A DNA stretch of 64,000 bases from Halarchaeum acidiphilum MH1-52-1 (GCF_000474235.1 NZ_BATA01000002.1:26275-90274); one strand, 5' to 3'; shown: positions 25,126 through 33,750, counted from the stretch's first letter. The notes: generated from the letters alone by a model not told the origin. Program-made: numbers and translations.

Positions 25126-26358
25126 GTGACCGCCACCGCCACGAAAACGTTGCAGGCGACGCTTGCGCCCCCGACGGCGCACAAAGAGCGTCGGCTTCAG
25201 CGTACCGTGGCGACGTACCGCCGTGCCCTCTCGGAGTCCTTCGACTCCGGCGCGGACACGCAGTCGGCGGTCAACGATGTCGTCACCGGCTACACGCTCA
25301 CGTCCTACGCCAAAGACGCGCTCAAGAACTACGTCCCGCAACTTCGGGACACGTACAACGCTTCGGAATTCGAAGACGACCACCCCGTTCGGTTCACAAA
25401 CCGGGGGTGGCGTCTCGACCACTCCGAGGACCGAACACACGAGTTCTGTTGGCGCGTCCCGCAGGCCGGGCGTGGCAACGCCTTCTGGATTCCGCTCCGC
25501 ATCAACCCCGCGCAACGGGAGTTGTGGGGCGACCTGCTCGACGGCGACGCGACGGTCGGCGAGTTCCGGCTGACCGAGAACCGCACCAACTGGGTGCTTC
25601 ACGTCACCGTCGAGTACACGGTCGCGGAACCAGAGGAGCCGGACGACCCGACGCCGGTCGGCTTCGACATCGGCGAATCCAAACTCCTGACGGGCTGTGC
25701 CTGTCGGGACGATACTCCGACCCAACCGTGCATCTACGACGGCGGACGCGTCCGCCACCTCCGCAAAGAGATGTTCACGACCCTCCGCCGTCTCCAAGCG
25801 CGAGATGCCGAATGGCGCGTGGACGAGCGATTCGACCACTACCAAAATGCTCTCACGGACATCGTGGAGAAGGCGTCCCGCGAAGCCGTCGAGTACGCCC
25901 GTTCCTTCGAGAATCCGGTTATCGTTCTCGAAGACCTGTCGTATATCCGCGAACATCTCGACTACGGGAAGTGGATGAACCGGCGACTCCACAACTGGGC
26001 GTTCGCGCGTCTCACCGGACGTATCGAGGACAAAGCCCGTGACGCGGGAATCCCGGTGCGGTTCGTGAACCCGGCGTACACGTCGCAAACGTGCCATGCC
26101 TGCGGCCACCTCGGGTCGCGGTCGTCGCAGGCGGCGTTTCGATGCACGAACGCTGAGTGTTGGGTTTCGGAGTACCAAGCGGACATCAACGCGGCGGCCA
26201 ACATCGCTGGCCGCCTCAACCCGTGGGGAGAGAGGTGCGCGCTGAAACCGCACACCAGTGACTCGCCACGGGACGGGAGTGCTTGTGACAGCACCGCAGG
26301 ACACCGCACGCCGAGTCGGCAACCCCGACAGACGACGCTTGCGGCGTTTCAGTCCTGA
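25126..26358 (+). CDS. tnpB: RNA-guided endonuclease TnpB (IS1341-type)
   Basis: TnpB is an RNA-guided DNA nuclease encoded by IS200/IS605 elements, ancestor-like to Cas12. This protein has about 410 residues, with an N-terminal helix-turn-helix-like region (KERRLQRTVATYRRALSESF). The RuvC catalytic residues are D in GFDIGESKLLTG, E in VIVLEDLSYIRE and D in EYQADINAAANIAG. A zinc ribbon CHACGHLGSRSSQAAFRC...C lies between the last two motifs. All three acidic residues are present, so it should be active. GTG 25126 (VTATATKTLQATLAPP) is preferred over an ATG 24 bp upstream, because the conserved N-terminus begins there. Confidence 0.88.
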   Translation: MTATATKTLQATLAPPTAHKERRLQRTVATYRRALSESFDSGADTQSAVNDVVTGYTLTSYAKDALKNYVPQLRDTYNASEFEDDHPVRFTNRGWRLDHSEDRTHEFCWRVPQAGRGNAFWIPLRINPAQRELWGDLLDGDATVGEFRLTENRTNWVLHVTVEYTVAEPEEPDDPTPVGFDIGESKLLTGCACRDDTPTQPCIYDGGRVRHLRKEMFTTLRRLQARDAEWRVDERFDHYQNALTDIVEKASREAVEYARSFENPVIVLEDLSYIREHLDYGKWMNRRLHNWAFARLTGRIEDKARDAGIPVRFVNPAYTSQTCHACGHLGSRSSQAAFRCTNAECWVSEYQADINAAANIAGRLNPWGERCALKPHTSDSPRDGSACDSTAGHRTPSRQPRQTTLAAFQS

Positions 26359-26424
26359 AACCTCCCTCGACGCGAGGCTTCCCTTGTAGGAAGCCCCGTC
26401 CTTTAGGGCGGGCGAGGATGTCAC
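26359..26424 (+). ncRNA. Candidate omega RNA (reRNA) scaffold at the tnpB right end
   Basis: The sequence from the tnpB stop to the right end contains two stems: CTCGACGCGAG-like and CCCCGTCCTTTAGGGCGGG. TnpB guide RNAs are known to derive from this position, with the guide being the flanking host DNA just past the right end. Sequence position and stems are seen; the RNA itself is inferred. Confidence 0.45.
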
Positions 26425-26687
26425 TGCGGGATGACGAGTCGAGCGTCCGACGCATAAGTCCTCACAGATCGGATATAGCTACTGGCCGAGCGATTCAGCG
26501 ATCTATATTCGTTGTGGCCGTTCCGGCGTCGCCGTCGGTACCATCCCGCGTCGGTGATGCACGGGCGCGCGGCGTCCCGGTTCTCCGCGTCGTGGGATAG
26601 CACGACCGTGCATATTTAGTCGAGTACGGGCGCGCTTTTGCGCACGTATCCGAGATGTTAAAGGAGGCCGAAGGCGGACGTAGGAGT

Positions 26688-27581
26688 ATGACGCACGTCG
26701 TAGACGGGAACGCGGTCGCCGAGGACGTCCGTGACGGTCTGAGTGACGCCATCGGGACGCTGAAATCGGAGGGGGTCGAGCCGGGACTCGCCACGGTGTT
26801 GATGAGCGACGACGACGCCTCCGCGACCTACGTCTCGATGAAGCAGCGGGACTGCGAGGAGGTCGGGATCGAGGGCATCCACGTCGAGATCGACCCCGAC
26901 GCGCCCGCCGAGGAACTCTATGAGACCATCGACGACCTGAACGCCGATCCCGACGTCCACGGCATCCTCGTCCAGCTGCCGGTTCCGGATCACGTGGACG
27001 ACCGGGAGGTGCTGCGCCGCATCGATCCCGCGAAGGACGTCGATGGCTTCCATCCGGAGAACGTCGGGCGCCTCGTCGCGGGGAACGCGCGCTTCAAGCC
27101 CTGCACGCCCCACGGCGTCCAGAAGCTCCTCGCGTCGGCGGACGTCGAGACGGACGGGCAGGACGTCGTGGTCGTCGGGCGCTCGGACATCGTCGGCAAG
27201 CCGCTCGCGAACCTCTTCGTCCAGCGCGGCGAGGGCGGGAACGCGACGGTCACGGTCTGTCACTCCCACACCGAGGACCTCGAAGCACACACCTCGCGCG
27301 CGGACGTCGTCGTCGCCGCCGCGGGCGTCCCCGAGTTCATCGACGGCTCGATGCTCAAGGAGGGCGCGACCGTCGTCGACGTCGGGACGAACCGCGTCGA
27401 CGCGGACACGGAGAAGGGGTATCGCCTCACCGGCGACGTGGACTTCGAGAGCGCGAAGGAGGTCGCGGACGTCATCACGCCCTCCCCCGGCGGCGTCGGC
27501 CCGATGACGCGCGCGATGCTCCTCTACAACACCGTGAAGGCCGCGAGCGACCTCGCGGACGTGAACGTCGAACTCCCGTAG
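26688..27581 (+). CDS. folD: Bifunctional methylene-tetrahydrofolate dehydrogenase/cyclohydrolase
   Basis: Converts 5,10-methylene-THF to 10-formyl-THF through methenyl-THF, supplying purine synthesis in the cytoplasm. The 297-residue protein has YVSMKQRDCEEVGI with the catalytic Lys, VQLPVPDHVD (family signature Q-L-P-L/V-P), PCTPHGVQKLL, the NADP-binding VVGRSDIVGKPLANLF and ITPSPGGVGPMTRAML. ATG 26688 is preceded at about 5 bp by TAGGAG. An AT-rich stretch (CATATTTAGT) 70-80 bp upstream may be the promoter. It partners functionally with glyA at 21262. No frameshift here. Confidence 0.95.
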   Translation: MTHVVDGNAVAEDVRDGLSDAIGTLKSEGVEPGLATVLMSDDDASATYVSMKQRDCEEVGIEGIHVEIDPDAPAEELYETIDDLNADPDVHGILVQLPVPDHVDDREVLRRIDPAKDVDGFHPENVGRLVAGNARFKPCTPHGVQKLLASADVETDGQDVVVVGRSDIVGKPLANLFVQRGEGGNATVTVCHSHTEDLEAHTSRADVVVAAAGVPEFIDGSMLKEGATVVDVGTNRVDADTEKGYRLTGDVDFESAKEVADVITPSPGGVGPMTRAMLLYNTVKAASDLADVNVELP

Positions 27582-27629
27582 TCCGCGACGCGCCTCACTT
27601 TTTTGCTCGCGGCCCGCGAGAGCGACGAT

Positions 27630-28583
27630 ATGGCGGACGAACCGAGCGACGACGTGCAGGCGGTGCTCGACTATCTGGCCGAACTGGATCGACCGGAGAC
27701 ACACGAACTCACGCCCGAGCGCGCCCGCGAGGCCACGAGGGCGCTCCGCGGCGACGAGCCGGTCGCGGCGGTCGGCGCCGTCACCGAGCAGGTGGTCCTC
27801 GGGCCGGCGCGCGGCATCCCGATCCGGATCTACGAGCCCGCGAGCGACGGCCCGCACCCGGTCGTCGTCTTCTTCCACGGCGGCGGCTTCGTCGTCGGCG
27901 ATCCCGGCACCCACGACGCGTCCTGTCGGCTCCTGACGAACGCCGCGGACGTCGCCGTCGTGAGCGTGGACTACCGACTCGCGCCCGAACACCCGTTCCC
28001 CGCGGCGGTGGAGGACGCCTACGCCGCCACGGAGTGGGTCGCGGCGCACGGCGACGATCTCGGCGCCGACCTCGACACCGATCGGCTCGCGGTCGCCGGC
28101 GACTCCGCGGGGGGGAACCTCGCGGCCGTCGTCGCGCTCGCCGCGCGGGAACGCGACGGACCCGACATCGCACAGCAGACTCTCGTCTATCCGGTGACGG
28201 ACTTCCGCGAGGGCGAGGCGTACGCGTCCTACGATGAGAACGGCGAGGGCTACTTTCTCAGCGCGGCCGATATGACCTACTTCCGGGACCACTATCTCGA
28301 CTCGTGGGTCCACCCGTCGGACCCGTACTGCTCGCCGCTCGCGGCGTCGAGCCACGCCGACCTCCCGCCGGCGACCGTCGTCACCTGCGGGTTCGACCCG
28401 CTTCGCGACGAGGGGGTCGCGTACGCCGACGCGCTCGACGCGGCCGGTACGCCCGTGACGCATCGCCACTACGACGATCTTATTCACGGCGTCATCAACA
28501 TGGTCGCGCCGCCGCTGGACGTCGCGGGCGGCCGCGAGGTCATCGATGACGTCGCGGCCGATCTCGACGCGAGCCTGCGCTAG
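27630..28583 (+). CDS. Alpha/beta hydrolase, hormone-sensitive-lipase-type esterase
   Basis: A 317-residue carboxylesterase of the HSL family. The oxyanion-hole motif HGGGFVVG is at about residue 88, followed by the DYRLAPEHPFPAA motif typical of this family. The nucleophile elbow GDSAGGNLAA is at about residue 155, the catalytic Asp is in CGFDPLRDEG and the catalytic His in DLIHGV. ATG 27630 (MADEPSDDVQAVLDY) follows folD by 48 bp on the same strand. It is probably cytoplasmic, since no signal peptide is present. Natural substrate unknown; short-chain acyl esters are usual. Confidence 0.88.
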   Translation: MADEPSDDVQAVLDYLAELDRPETHELTPERAREATRALRGDEPVAAVGAVTEQVVLGPARGIPIRIYEPASDGPHPVVVFFHGGGFVVGDPGTHDASCRLLTNAADVAVVSVDYRLAPEHPFPAAVEDAYAATEWVAAHGDDLGADLDTDRLAVAGDSAGGNLAAVVALAARERDGPDIAQQTLVYPVTDFREGEAYASYDENGEGYFLSAADMTYFRDHYLDSWVHPSDPYCSPLAASSHADLPPATVVTCGFDPLRDEGVAYADALDAAGTPVTHRHYDDLIHGVINMVAPPLDVAGGREVIDDVAADLDASLR

Positions 28584-28634
28584 CCGGACCGCGGGTGACG
28601 GTCTGGGGTCGGACGCACGCCGAGTCGAACGGGG

Positions 28635-29354
28635 TCAGCGTGCGAGCGTGTCGATGGCGTCGCGCGCCGCCTCGGCGTCGTCCTCGTCGCCGTCGCGCGC
28701 GTACCGGCCGATGGCGCGGGCGGCCGTGACGAGGCGCTCCGCGGTCGCGGGCGGGACGTCGCCGTCGAGGGCGTGAGTCCGGCGAACGTGATCGTCGAGC
28801 GACGCGAGGAGATCGAGCGCGTCCGTGCGCTCGGGACCGCCGTCGAGGAAGCGACGAACGTCGGCGCGGTAGTCGGCGACGGCGTCCGCGTAGCCGTTCC
28901 CGCGCGCGGCACGCATCGAGTCCGGGACGTCGCTCGCCGGCGGTCGATCGCCGGCGGGCGCGCCGCGCAGGAGCGAGACGAAGTAGTACGCCTCGTCCTC
29001 GGTGTGGTCGAACGAGCGGGCGAACGCCGCGGCGACGTAGCGCAGTTCCCACGCCGCGAGGACGGCGTCGTCGAGATCGAGGAGTTCGCCGCCGCGGACG
29101 AAGCCGCGTTCGTGGGTGTAGTCGCGGACCGCGTCGCGGGCCTCGCGCGCGGCCGCCCGGTAGTCGTCGCGTCCCGCCGCGAGGACGGCGTCGTCGAGGT
29201 CGATCGTCGGCGCCCCGTCAGTGTGCTCGCGGCGTTCGTCCTCGGTCGCGACGCTCCGGACGCTGCCGCACTCGGGGCACTGGACGCTCCCGGTCTCGTA
29301 GTACGACCACCGCGTCCCGCAGGCCGTACACTCGCGCTCGCCGCGGACTTCCAT
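28635..29354 (-). CDS. Zinc-ribbon haloarchaeal protein, possibly DUF7117
   Basis: A protein of about 239 residues with an N-terminal zinc ribbon, ECTACGTRWSYYETGSVQCP followed by EC. The rest is an all-helical, acidic region with repeated A-x-R/D patterns. The ribbon followed by an ERG-x-V motif and long helices resembles a conserved haloarchaeal family I recall as DUF7117 (unchecked). No enzymatic motif is seen. The ATG at 29354 is preferred to a GTG three codons upstream. The gene is divergent from dhaK (87-bp gap) and convergent with the esterase. Confidence 0.68.
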   Translation of the reverse strand: MEVRGERECTACGTRWSYYETGSVQCPECGSVRSVATEDERREHTDGAPTIDLDDAVLAAGRDDYRAAAREARDAVRDYTHERGFVRGGELLDLDDAVLAAWELRYVAAAFARSFDHTEDEAYYFVSLLRGAPAGDRPPASDVPDSMRAARGNGYADAVADYRADVRRFLDGGPERTDALDLLASLDDHVRRTHALDGDVPPATAERLVTAARAIGRYARDGDEDDAEAARDAIDTLAR

Positions 29355-29441
29355 ACTCGGCACCTAGGTCGGCGCGCCGAAAAGCGTGTCCCGTTTCGCC
29401 GCGAATGCTTTTGCCCGACCGCGACCTACACACGATCGATC

Positions 29442-30440
29442 ATGGAGAAACTCATCAACGATCCGACCGCGTACGTCGACGAGATGCTCGACGGGATGGT
29501 CGCGGCCCGCCCCGAACTCCGGCGTCTCGACGGGACGGAGGTCGTCGTGCGCGCCGACGGTCCCGCGGACGGGCAGGTCGCCGTCGTCAGCGGCGGCGGA
29601 AGCGGTCACGAACCGTCGCACGCCGGCTACGTCGGCGAGGGGATGCTCGCGGGCGCGGCGGCGGGCGCCGTGTTCACCTCCCCGACCGCCGATCAGCTCG
29701 CCGCGATGATCGAGAGCGCCGACGCCGGCGCGGGCGTCCTCTGCGTCGTGAAGAACTACGAGGGCGATGTGATGAACTTCGACACCGGCGCCGAGATGGC
29801 CGGGATGGAGGGCGTCGACGTCGCGCAGGTCGTCGTGGACGACGATGTCGCCGTCGAGGACTCCCTCTACACGAGCGGGCGGCGCGGCGTCTGCGGGACG
29901 GTCCTCGTCCACAAGTGCGCGGGCGCGAAGGCCGCGACGGGCGCCGATCTCGACGAGGTGACGCGCGTCGCCGAGAAAGCCGTCGAGAACGTCGGGACGA
30001 TGGGCGTCGCGCTCACCTCCTGCGTCACCCCCGAGAAGGGCGAGCCGACGTTCGAACTCGGCGAGGACGAGATCGAACTCGGCATCGGCATTCACGGCGA
30101 GCCGGGCGTCGAGCGCACCGACGCGATGAGCGCGGACGAGGTCGCCGACACGCTCCTCGACGAGGTTCTCGACGACCTCGGGATCGAATCGGGCGAGGAG
30201 GTCGTCACGATCGTGAACGGGATGGGCGGGACGCCGCTCTCCGAACTCTACATCGTCCAGCGCCGCGTCGCCGAACGCCTCGGCGAGGAGGGCGTCGACG
30301 TCCACGACGCGTGGGTCGGCGACTACATGACCAGCCTCGACATGGAGGGGTGTTCGGTGACGGTCTGCCGCGTCGACGACGAACTGAAGGAACTGCTCGC
30401 GGCGCCCGCCGAGACGCCCGCGCTCACGGTGCGAGAATGA
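29442..30440 (+). CDS. dhaK: Dihydroxyacetone kinase, DhaK subunit
   Basis: Binds dihydroxyacetone (DHA) for phosphorylation to DHAP, feeding glycerol/DHA into glycolysis. The 332-residue protein has VSGGGSGHEPSHAGYVGEGM, whose His covalently binds DHA in the family, then VVKNYEGDVMNFDTGAEMA and VVNGMGG-type (IVNGMGGTPLSELY) motifs. It is the first gene of dhaKLM; its stop overlaps the dhaL start (ATGA). In haloarchaea this route serves uptake of DHA released by other organisms such as Salinibacter. Cytoplasmic. No regulator of the DhaR type is adjacent; PadR follows the operon. Confidence 0.93.
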   Translation: MEKLINDPTAYVDEMLDGMVAARPELRRLDGTEVVVRADGPADGQVAVVSGGGSGHEPSHAGYVGEGMLAGAAAGAVFTSPTADQLAAMIESADAGAGVLCVVKNYEGDVMNFDTGAEMAGMEGVDVAQVVVDDDVAVEDSLYTSGRRGVCGTVLVHKCAGAKAATGADLDEVTRVAEKAVENVGTMGVALTSCVTPEKGEPTFELGEDEIELGIGIHGEPGVERTDAMSADEVADTLLDEVLDDLGIESGEEVVTIVNGMGGTPLSELYIVQRRVAERLGEEGVDVHDAWVGDYMTSLDMEGCSVTVCRVDDELKELLAAPAETPALTVRE

Positions 30441-31165
30441 GCGGGCACGGGGACACCGAGGCCCTGCTCGACGCGCTGGCGCGGATCGACGAGCGGATCC
30501 ACGAGGAGCGGGCGTACCTCACCGAACTCGATTCGCGGATCGGCGACGCCGACCACGGCAACAATCTCGCGCGCGGCGTCGGCGCGGTCACGGACAAACG
30601 CGACGAGCTGGCCGGGATGGCGCTCGACGAGGCCGTCAAGACCGTCGGGACGACGCTCATCTCCGAGGTCGGCGGCGCGGCCGGCCCGCTCTACGGCGGC
30701 TCGGTGATGGCGGCCTCGCGGGAGTTAGAGGGCGGTCTGGACGCGGAGAGCGCGCTCGCCTTCGCTCGGGCGTACCGGGAGAAACTCATGGAGCGCGGGG
30801 ACGCCCGCCCCGGCGACAAGACGATGGTGGACGCGGTGGTGCCCGCGGTCCACACCTTCCAGCGCGCCATCGAGGAGGACGATCTCCCGCCGGTCGACGC
30901 GCTCGCGAAGGCCGTGGACGCCGCGCGTCGCGGCGTCGAGTACACGGTGCCGCTCCGCGCGTCGAAGGGGCGCGCGTCCTACCTCGGTCTCCGGGCGGTC
31001 GGCCACCGCGATCCGGGCGCGACGAGCACGCTGTTCGTCCTCGAGGAACTGCTCGCGACCGCCGAAGACCGGGCCGGCGCGGCGTCGGTGAGGGACGCGC
31101 GCGCCGACGACGCGGTCGAGCACGGCGCCGACGCGGAACGCGCGGCGGGCGAGGAGGACGAGTAG
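30437..31165 (+). CDS. dhaL: Dihydroxyacetone kinase, DhaL (ADP-binding) subunit
   Basis: Subunit that holds ADP as a coenzyme and transfers phosphate to DHA in DhaK. The 242-residue protein has LDSRIGDADHGNNLARG, in which the Asp residues coordinate Mg-ADP, SEVGGAAGPLYGGSVMAAS and ASKGRASYLG, all DhaL signatures. The last about 30 residues are an acidic Ala/Glu-rich tail not usual in bacterial DhaL. The start overlaps the dhaK stop by ATGA. The following dhaM begins at the base after its stop, so the three genes are co-translated. Confidence 0.93.
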   Translation: MSGHGDTEALLDALARIDERIHEERAYLTELDSRIGDADHGNNLARGVGAVTDKRDELAGMALDEAVKTVGTTLISEVGGAAGPLYGGSVMAASRELEGGLDAESALAFARAYREKLMERGDARPGDKTMVDAVVPAVHTFQRAIEEDDLPPVDALAKAVDAARRGVEYTVPLRASKGRASYLGLRAVGHRDPGATSTLFVLEELLATAEDRAGAASVRDARADDAVEHGADAERAAGEEDE

Positions 31166-31546
31166 ATGGTCGGCTTGCTCGTCGTCTCGCACAGCGCGAA
31201 GGCCGCGGCGGGGATCGTCGAGATCGCCGCGGAGATGGCGTCCGACGTGTCGCTCGTCGCGGCCGGTGGCGACCCGGACGGCGGAATCGGGACGGACGCG
31301 GACGCCATCGCCGAGGGTCTCGCCGAGGCGGACGACGGTGAGGGCGTCGTCGTCCTCGTCGATCTCGGGAGCGCGACGATGAACGCCGAGTTAGCCGTCG
31401 AGATGGCGGACGCGGAGGCGATGCTCGCGGACGCGCCCGTGCTCGAGGGAGCGGTGAACGCGGCCGTCCACGCCGCCGGATCGAAGGCGACGCTCGATTC
31501 GACGCTGGACGCCGCCGAGGAAGCCCGCGGCATGTCGAAACTCTAG
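31166..31546 (+). CDS. dhaM: Dihydroxyacetone kinase phosphotransfer subunit, DhaM (EIIA-Man-like)
   Basis: Phosphocarrier that re-phosphorylates DhaL-bound ADP, itself phosphorylated by HPr of the phosphotransferase system. The 126-residue protein is the EIIA-Man-type domain only: MVGLLVVSHSAK puts the phospho-accepting His at residue 9, and VVLVDLGSATMNAELA is the conserved loop. The HPr-like and EI-like domains fused in enteric DhaM are absent. Phosphate must therefore come from separate EI and HPr proteins, which are not encoded in this window. It abuts dhaL directly. Confidence 0.9.
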   Translation: MVGLLVVSHSAKAAAGIVEIAAEMASDVSLVAAGGDPDGGIGTDADAIAEGLAEADDGEGVVVLVDLGSATMNAELAVEMADAEAMLADAPVLEGAVNAAVHAAGSKATLDSTLDAAEEARGMSKL

Positions 31547-31908
31547 GCGCTGTGGTCGCGGGCGGTGCAGTCGCTCTCCGGTGAGCCAGTACTGGAAAAG
31601 CGAAGCGACGCGGTGCGTCGCTCACGGGTGAACACAACGGAAATGGAAGCGGCCGGCCGGGAACAGCCCGGTCGGCCGCTGCCGCCCTGAATTGGTCCCC
31701 GCTGACGCTTCGGCCCTCCAAAGCGAAGCGTCACCCGTACCCAATATTCCCGGAGTAATAAGCATGTCGTCGTCGGACGCATGCGCCGTCTTTCCGGTAG
31801 CGGCAAGGGTATCGGAGACAGGTCAGTACAATAGGACGTGCCCGCTCGCCGTCTAAGTACAGCAGAGTTATACAATAGGCGTACTAACTGACGTCAGAGA
31901 GGATCAGT
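31547..31908. other. Intergenic region with three strong hairpins and duplicated ACAATAGG
   Basis: There is no convincing gene in this 362-bp gap. Three perfect or near-perfect stems are present: GCGACGC/GCGTCGC (31612-31628), a 14-bp stem around 31651-31684 (AGCGGCCGGCC...GGTCGGCCGCT) and GACGCTTCG/CGAAGCGTC (31703-31731). Downstream, ACAATAGG occurs at about 31828 and 31871, the second overlapping an AT-rich TTATACAAT about 40 bp before padR, which could be promoter plus operator. The hairpins could be terminators of dhaKLM or a structured RNA. Confidence 0.5.
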
Positions 31909-32184
31909 ATGAACGACTTGACAGGATTTCAGCGAGACCTCTTGTACGTCATCGCCGGGGGGGAGGAGCCGCATGGGCTGGCGCTCAAGGAGGAGCTTGA
32001 GGAGTATTACGAGAGCGAAGTCCACCACGGCCGCCTCTATCCGAACCTCGACACGCTCGTCGAGAAGGGTCTCGTCGATAAGGGGCAACTCGATCAGCGG
32101 ACGAACTACTACACCCTCACGCGACGCGGGCGACGCGAACTCGAAGCGCGACGGGAGTGGGAAAACCAGTACGTCGACTTCTAG
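31909..32184 (+). CDS. PadR family transcription regulator
   Basis: A 91-residue winged-helix regulator containing only the DNA-binding domain. It shows FQRDLLYVIAGGEEPHGLAL, EEYYESEVHHGRLYPNLDTL with the PadR-typical G-x-L/Y-P-x-L recognition helix, and KGLVDKGQ and RTNYYTLTRRGRRELEARREW for the wing. It lacks the C-terminal dimer helix of full PadR proteins, which is common in archaeal short members. It is convergent with the DASS transporter: the stop codons are adjacent (32184/32185). The duplicated ACAATAGG upstream could be its own operator. Confidence 0.88.
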   Translation: MNDLTGFQRDLLYVIAGGEEPHGLALKEELEEYYESEVHHGRLYPNLDTLVEKGLVDKGQLDQRTNYYTLTRRGRRELEARREWENQYVDF

Positions 32185-33750
32185 CTACCAGAGGACGACC
32201 GGCCAGACGAACCGGAACAGCAGGTAGATGAGGACGGTCAGTACGGCCGTCATCACGAAGTTCAACACGACGCCGGCGCGCATCATGTGCTTTTGCTTGA
32301 GGTAGCCGCTCCCGAAGACGATGGCGTTCGGCGGCGTCGCGACCGGGAGCGCGAACGCGAAGGAGGCGGCGACGGCGCCGGAGACGGCGAGGAAGATCGC
32401 GGCGGCGTAGTCCGCCAGCCCGAGCGTCGCGGCGAGCACGCCGCCGAGGCTGATGAGCACGGGGACGATGATCGTCGCCGTCGCCGTGTTCGACGTCATC
32501 TCCGTGAGGAAGATGACGAGGAGGGTGACGACGAAGACGATGGCGACGATGGGCGCGCCCGTGAGAGCGTCGAACACCGTGCTCGCGATCCACTTCGTCG
32601 CGCCAGTCGCGGCGAAACCGCTCGCGAGCGAGAGACCGCCGCCGAACAGTAGGATCGTCCCCCAGTCGATGTCCTCCAGCTCCTCCCACTCCATCGTGTC
32701 GAAGAGGACGAGCGCCGGCACGGCGTAGAGACCGACCATCACGTAGTAGAGCAGTCCCTGATGGCCGCTCGACGTGCCGAGGAGGGTCTTCCCGGAGCCG
32801 CCGAACAGCGTCGTGTACGTGACCGGCGACATGTACGGCTGGAGGAAGTCACCGAGACCGCCGACGACCCAGAGCAGGGCCGTCCCGGCGAAGATGCCGG
32901 CGACGATGCGGCCCTCGCGCGGGAGGTCCCCCTCCTCGCGGAGGTACCGCCGCGCTTCCGCTTGCGCCCCGCTCACGTCGTCGATCTCCGGCGGGAAGAG
33001 GACGTACGTGAGGACGAACCAGACGATCGGCAGCGTGACGATGACGATCGGGATGCCGATGAGCAGCCAGTCGAAGAAGGAGACCTCGTAGTTGAGGAGC
33101 TGCTGGAGTTGGCCGGCGACGATGGCGTTCGGCGGCGTTCCGATGAGGGTCCCGACGCCGCCGACGGACGCGGCGTACGCCGTGCCGAGCAGCATCGAGA
33201 TCTGGATGTTCGTGAACTCTCCGTCGTCGCTCTGCTCCATGAGCTTCTCGCGGCCGATGACCTGCGTGAGGACGCCGACGGCGATGGGCGCCATCATCGC
33301 GGACGTCGCGGTGTTCGACACCCACATCGAGAAGAACGCGGTGGCGATCATCACCGCGGCGACGAGCTTCCGGGGCGAGGACCCCATCGTCGCCATGAGC
33401 CAGAGCGCGACGCGCCGGTCGATGTCGTACTTCTGGAGCGCGTTCGCCAGCATGAACCCGGCGATGAACAGGAAGATGAGGTGGTCGGCGAACGGCGCGA
33501 GCGCCTCATCGATGTCGCCGTAGACGCCGAAGGCGGTGAGCAACGCGGGAATCGAGAGCGCGGTGACGGCGAGGGGGAGCGCGCCGGTCACCCAGAGGAT
33601 CCCGGCGAACACCATCGTCGCGATGGCGTACTTCCCCGCGACCGAGAGACCCGCGGGAGTCGGTGCGAGCGCGACGAGCACGGTGGCGACCACCGCGATC
33701 CCGAAGACGGTGAGTCGCCCGCGTGCGGTCGAGACGTCTGGACGTATCAT
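32185..33750 (-). CDS. DASS/SLC13 family sodium:anion symporter
   Basis: A 521-residue membrane transporter for dicarboxylates, sulfate or related anions. The hallmark pair of S-N-T motifs occurs in both halves (SNTATSAMMAP near residue 145 and SNTATATIIVP near residue 430), each followed by a TPPNAI/V segment (LIGTPPNAIVAGQ and PVATPPNAIVFGS). These form the two Na+/substrate hairpins. About 12 hydrophobic segments are present. The ATG at 33750 (MIRPDVSTARGRL) is chosen over a GTG/ATG 7 codons upstream. Substrate cannot be settled; the TPPNAI pairs are typical of dicarboxylate carriers. Confidence 0.9.
   Translation of the reverse strand: MIRPDVSTARGRLTVFGIAVVATVLVALAPTPAGLSVAGKYAIATMVFAGILWVTGALPLAVTALSIPALLTAFGVYGDIDEALAPFADHLIFLFIAGFMLANALQKYDIDRRVALWLMATMGSSPRKLVAAVMIATAFFSMWVSNTATSAMMAPIAVGVLTQVIGREKLMEQSDDGEFTNIQISMLLGTAYAASVGGVGTLIGTPPNAIVAGQLQQLLNYEVSFFDWLLIGIPIVIVTLPIVWFVLTYVLFPPEIDDVSGAQAEARRYLREEGDLPREGRIVAGIFAGTALLWVVGGLGDFLQPYMSPVTYTTLFGGSGKTLLGTSSGHQGLLYYVMVGLYAVPALVLFDTMEWEELEDIDWGTILLFGGGLSLASGFAATGATKWIASTVFDALTGAPIVAIVFVVTLLVIFLTEMTSNTATATIIVPVLISLGGVLAATLGLADYAAAIFLAVSGAVAASFAFALPVATPPNAIVFGSGYLKQKHMMRAGVVLNFVMTAVLTVLIYLLFRFVWPVVLW

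Larger units (their letters stand above)
24866..26424 (+). mobile_element. IS1341-type (IS200/IS605 family, tnpB-only) element
   Basis: The element is bounded on the left by a subterminal hairpin (CCCCGCCGTTTACGACGGGG at 24881-24900). On the right it is bounded by the hairpin CCCCGTCCTTTAGGGCGGG and GAGGATGTCAC (26394-26424), a conserved right-end sequence of haloarchaeal TnpB elements. It carries tnpB and a small antisense gene but no tnpA, so it depends on a transposase in trans. There are no inverted terminal repeats or target duplications, as usual for the family. Exact ends are estimated from the hairpins. It sits directly upstream of the surface-protein start codon. Confidence 0.8.

Noticed and set aside
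31543..31875. 110-codon minus-strand frame in the dhaM-padR gap
   Set aside because: It is Arg/Pro-rich, overlaps strong hairpins and has no conserved-looking segment or RBS.
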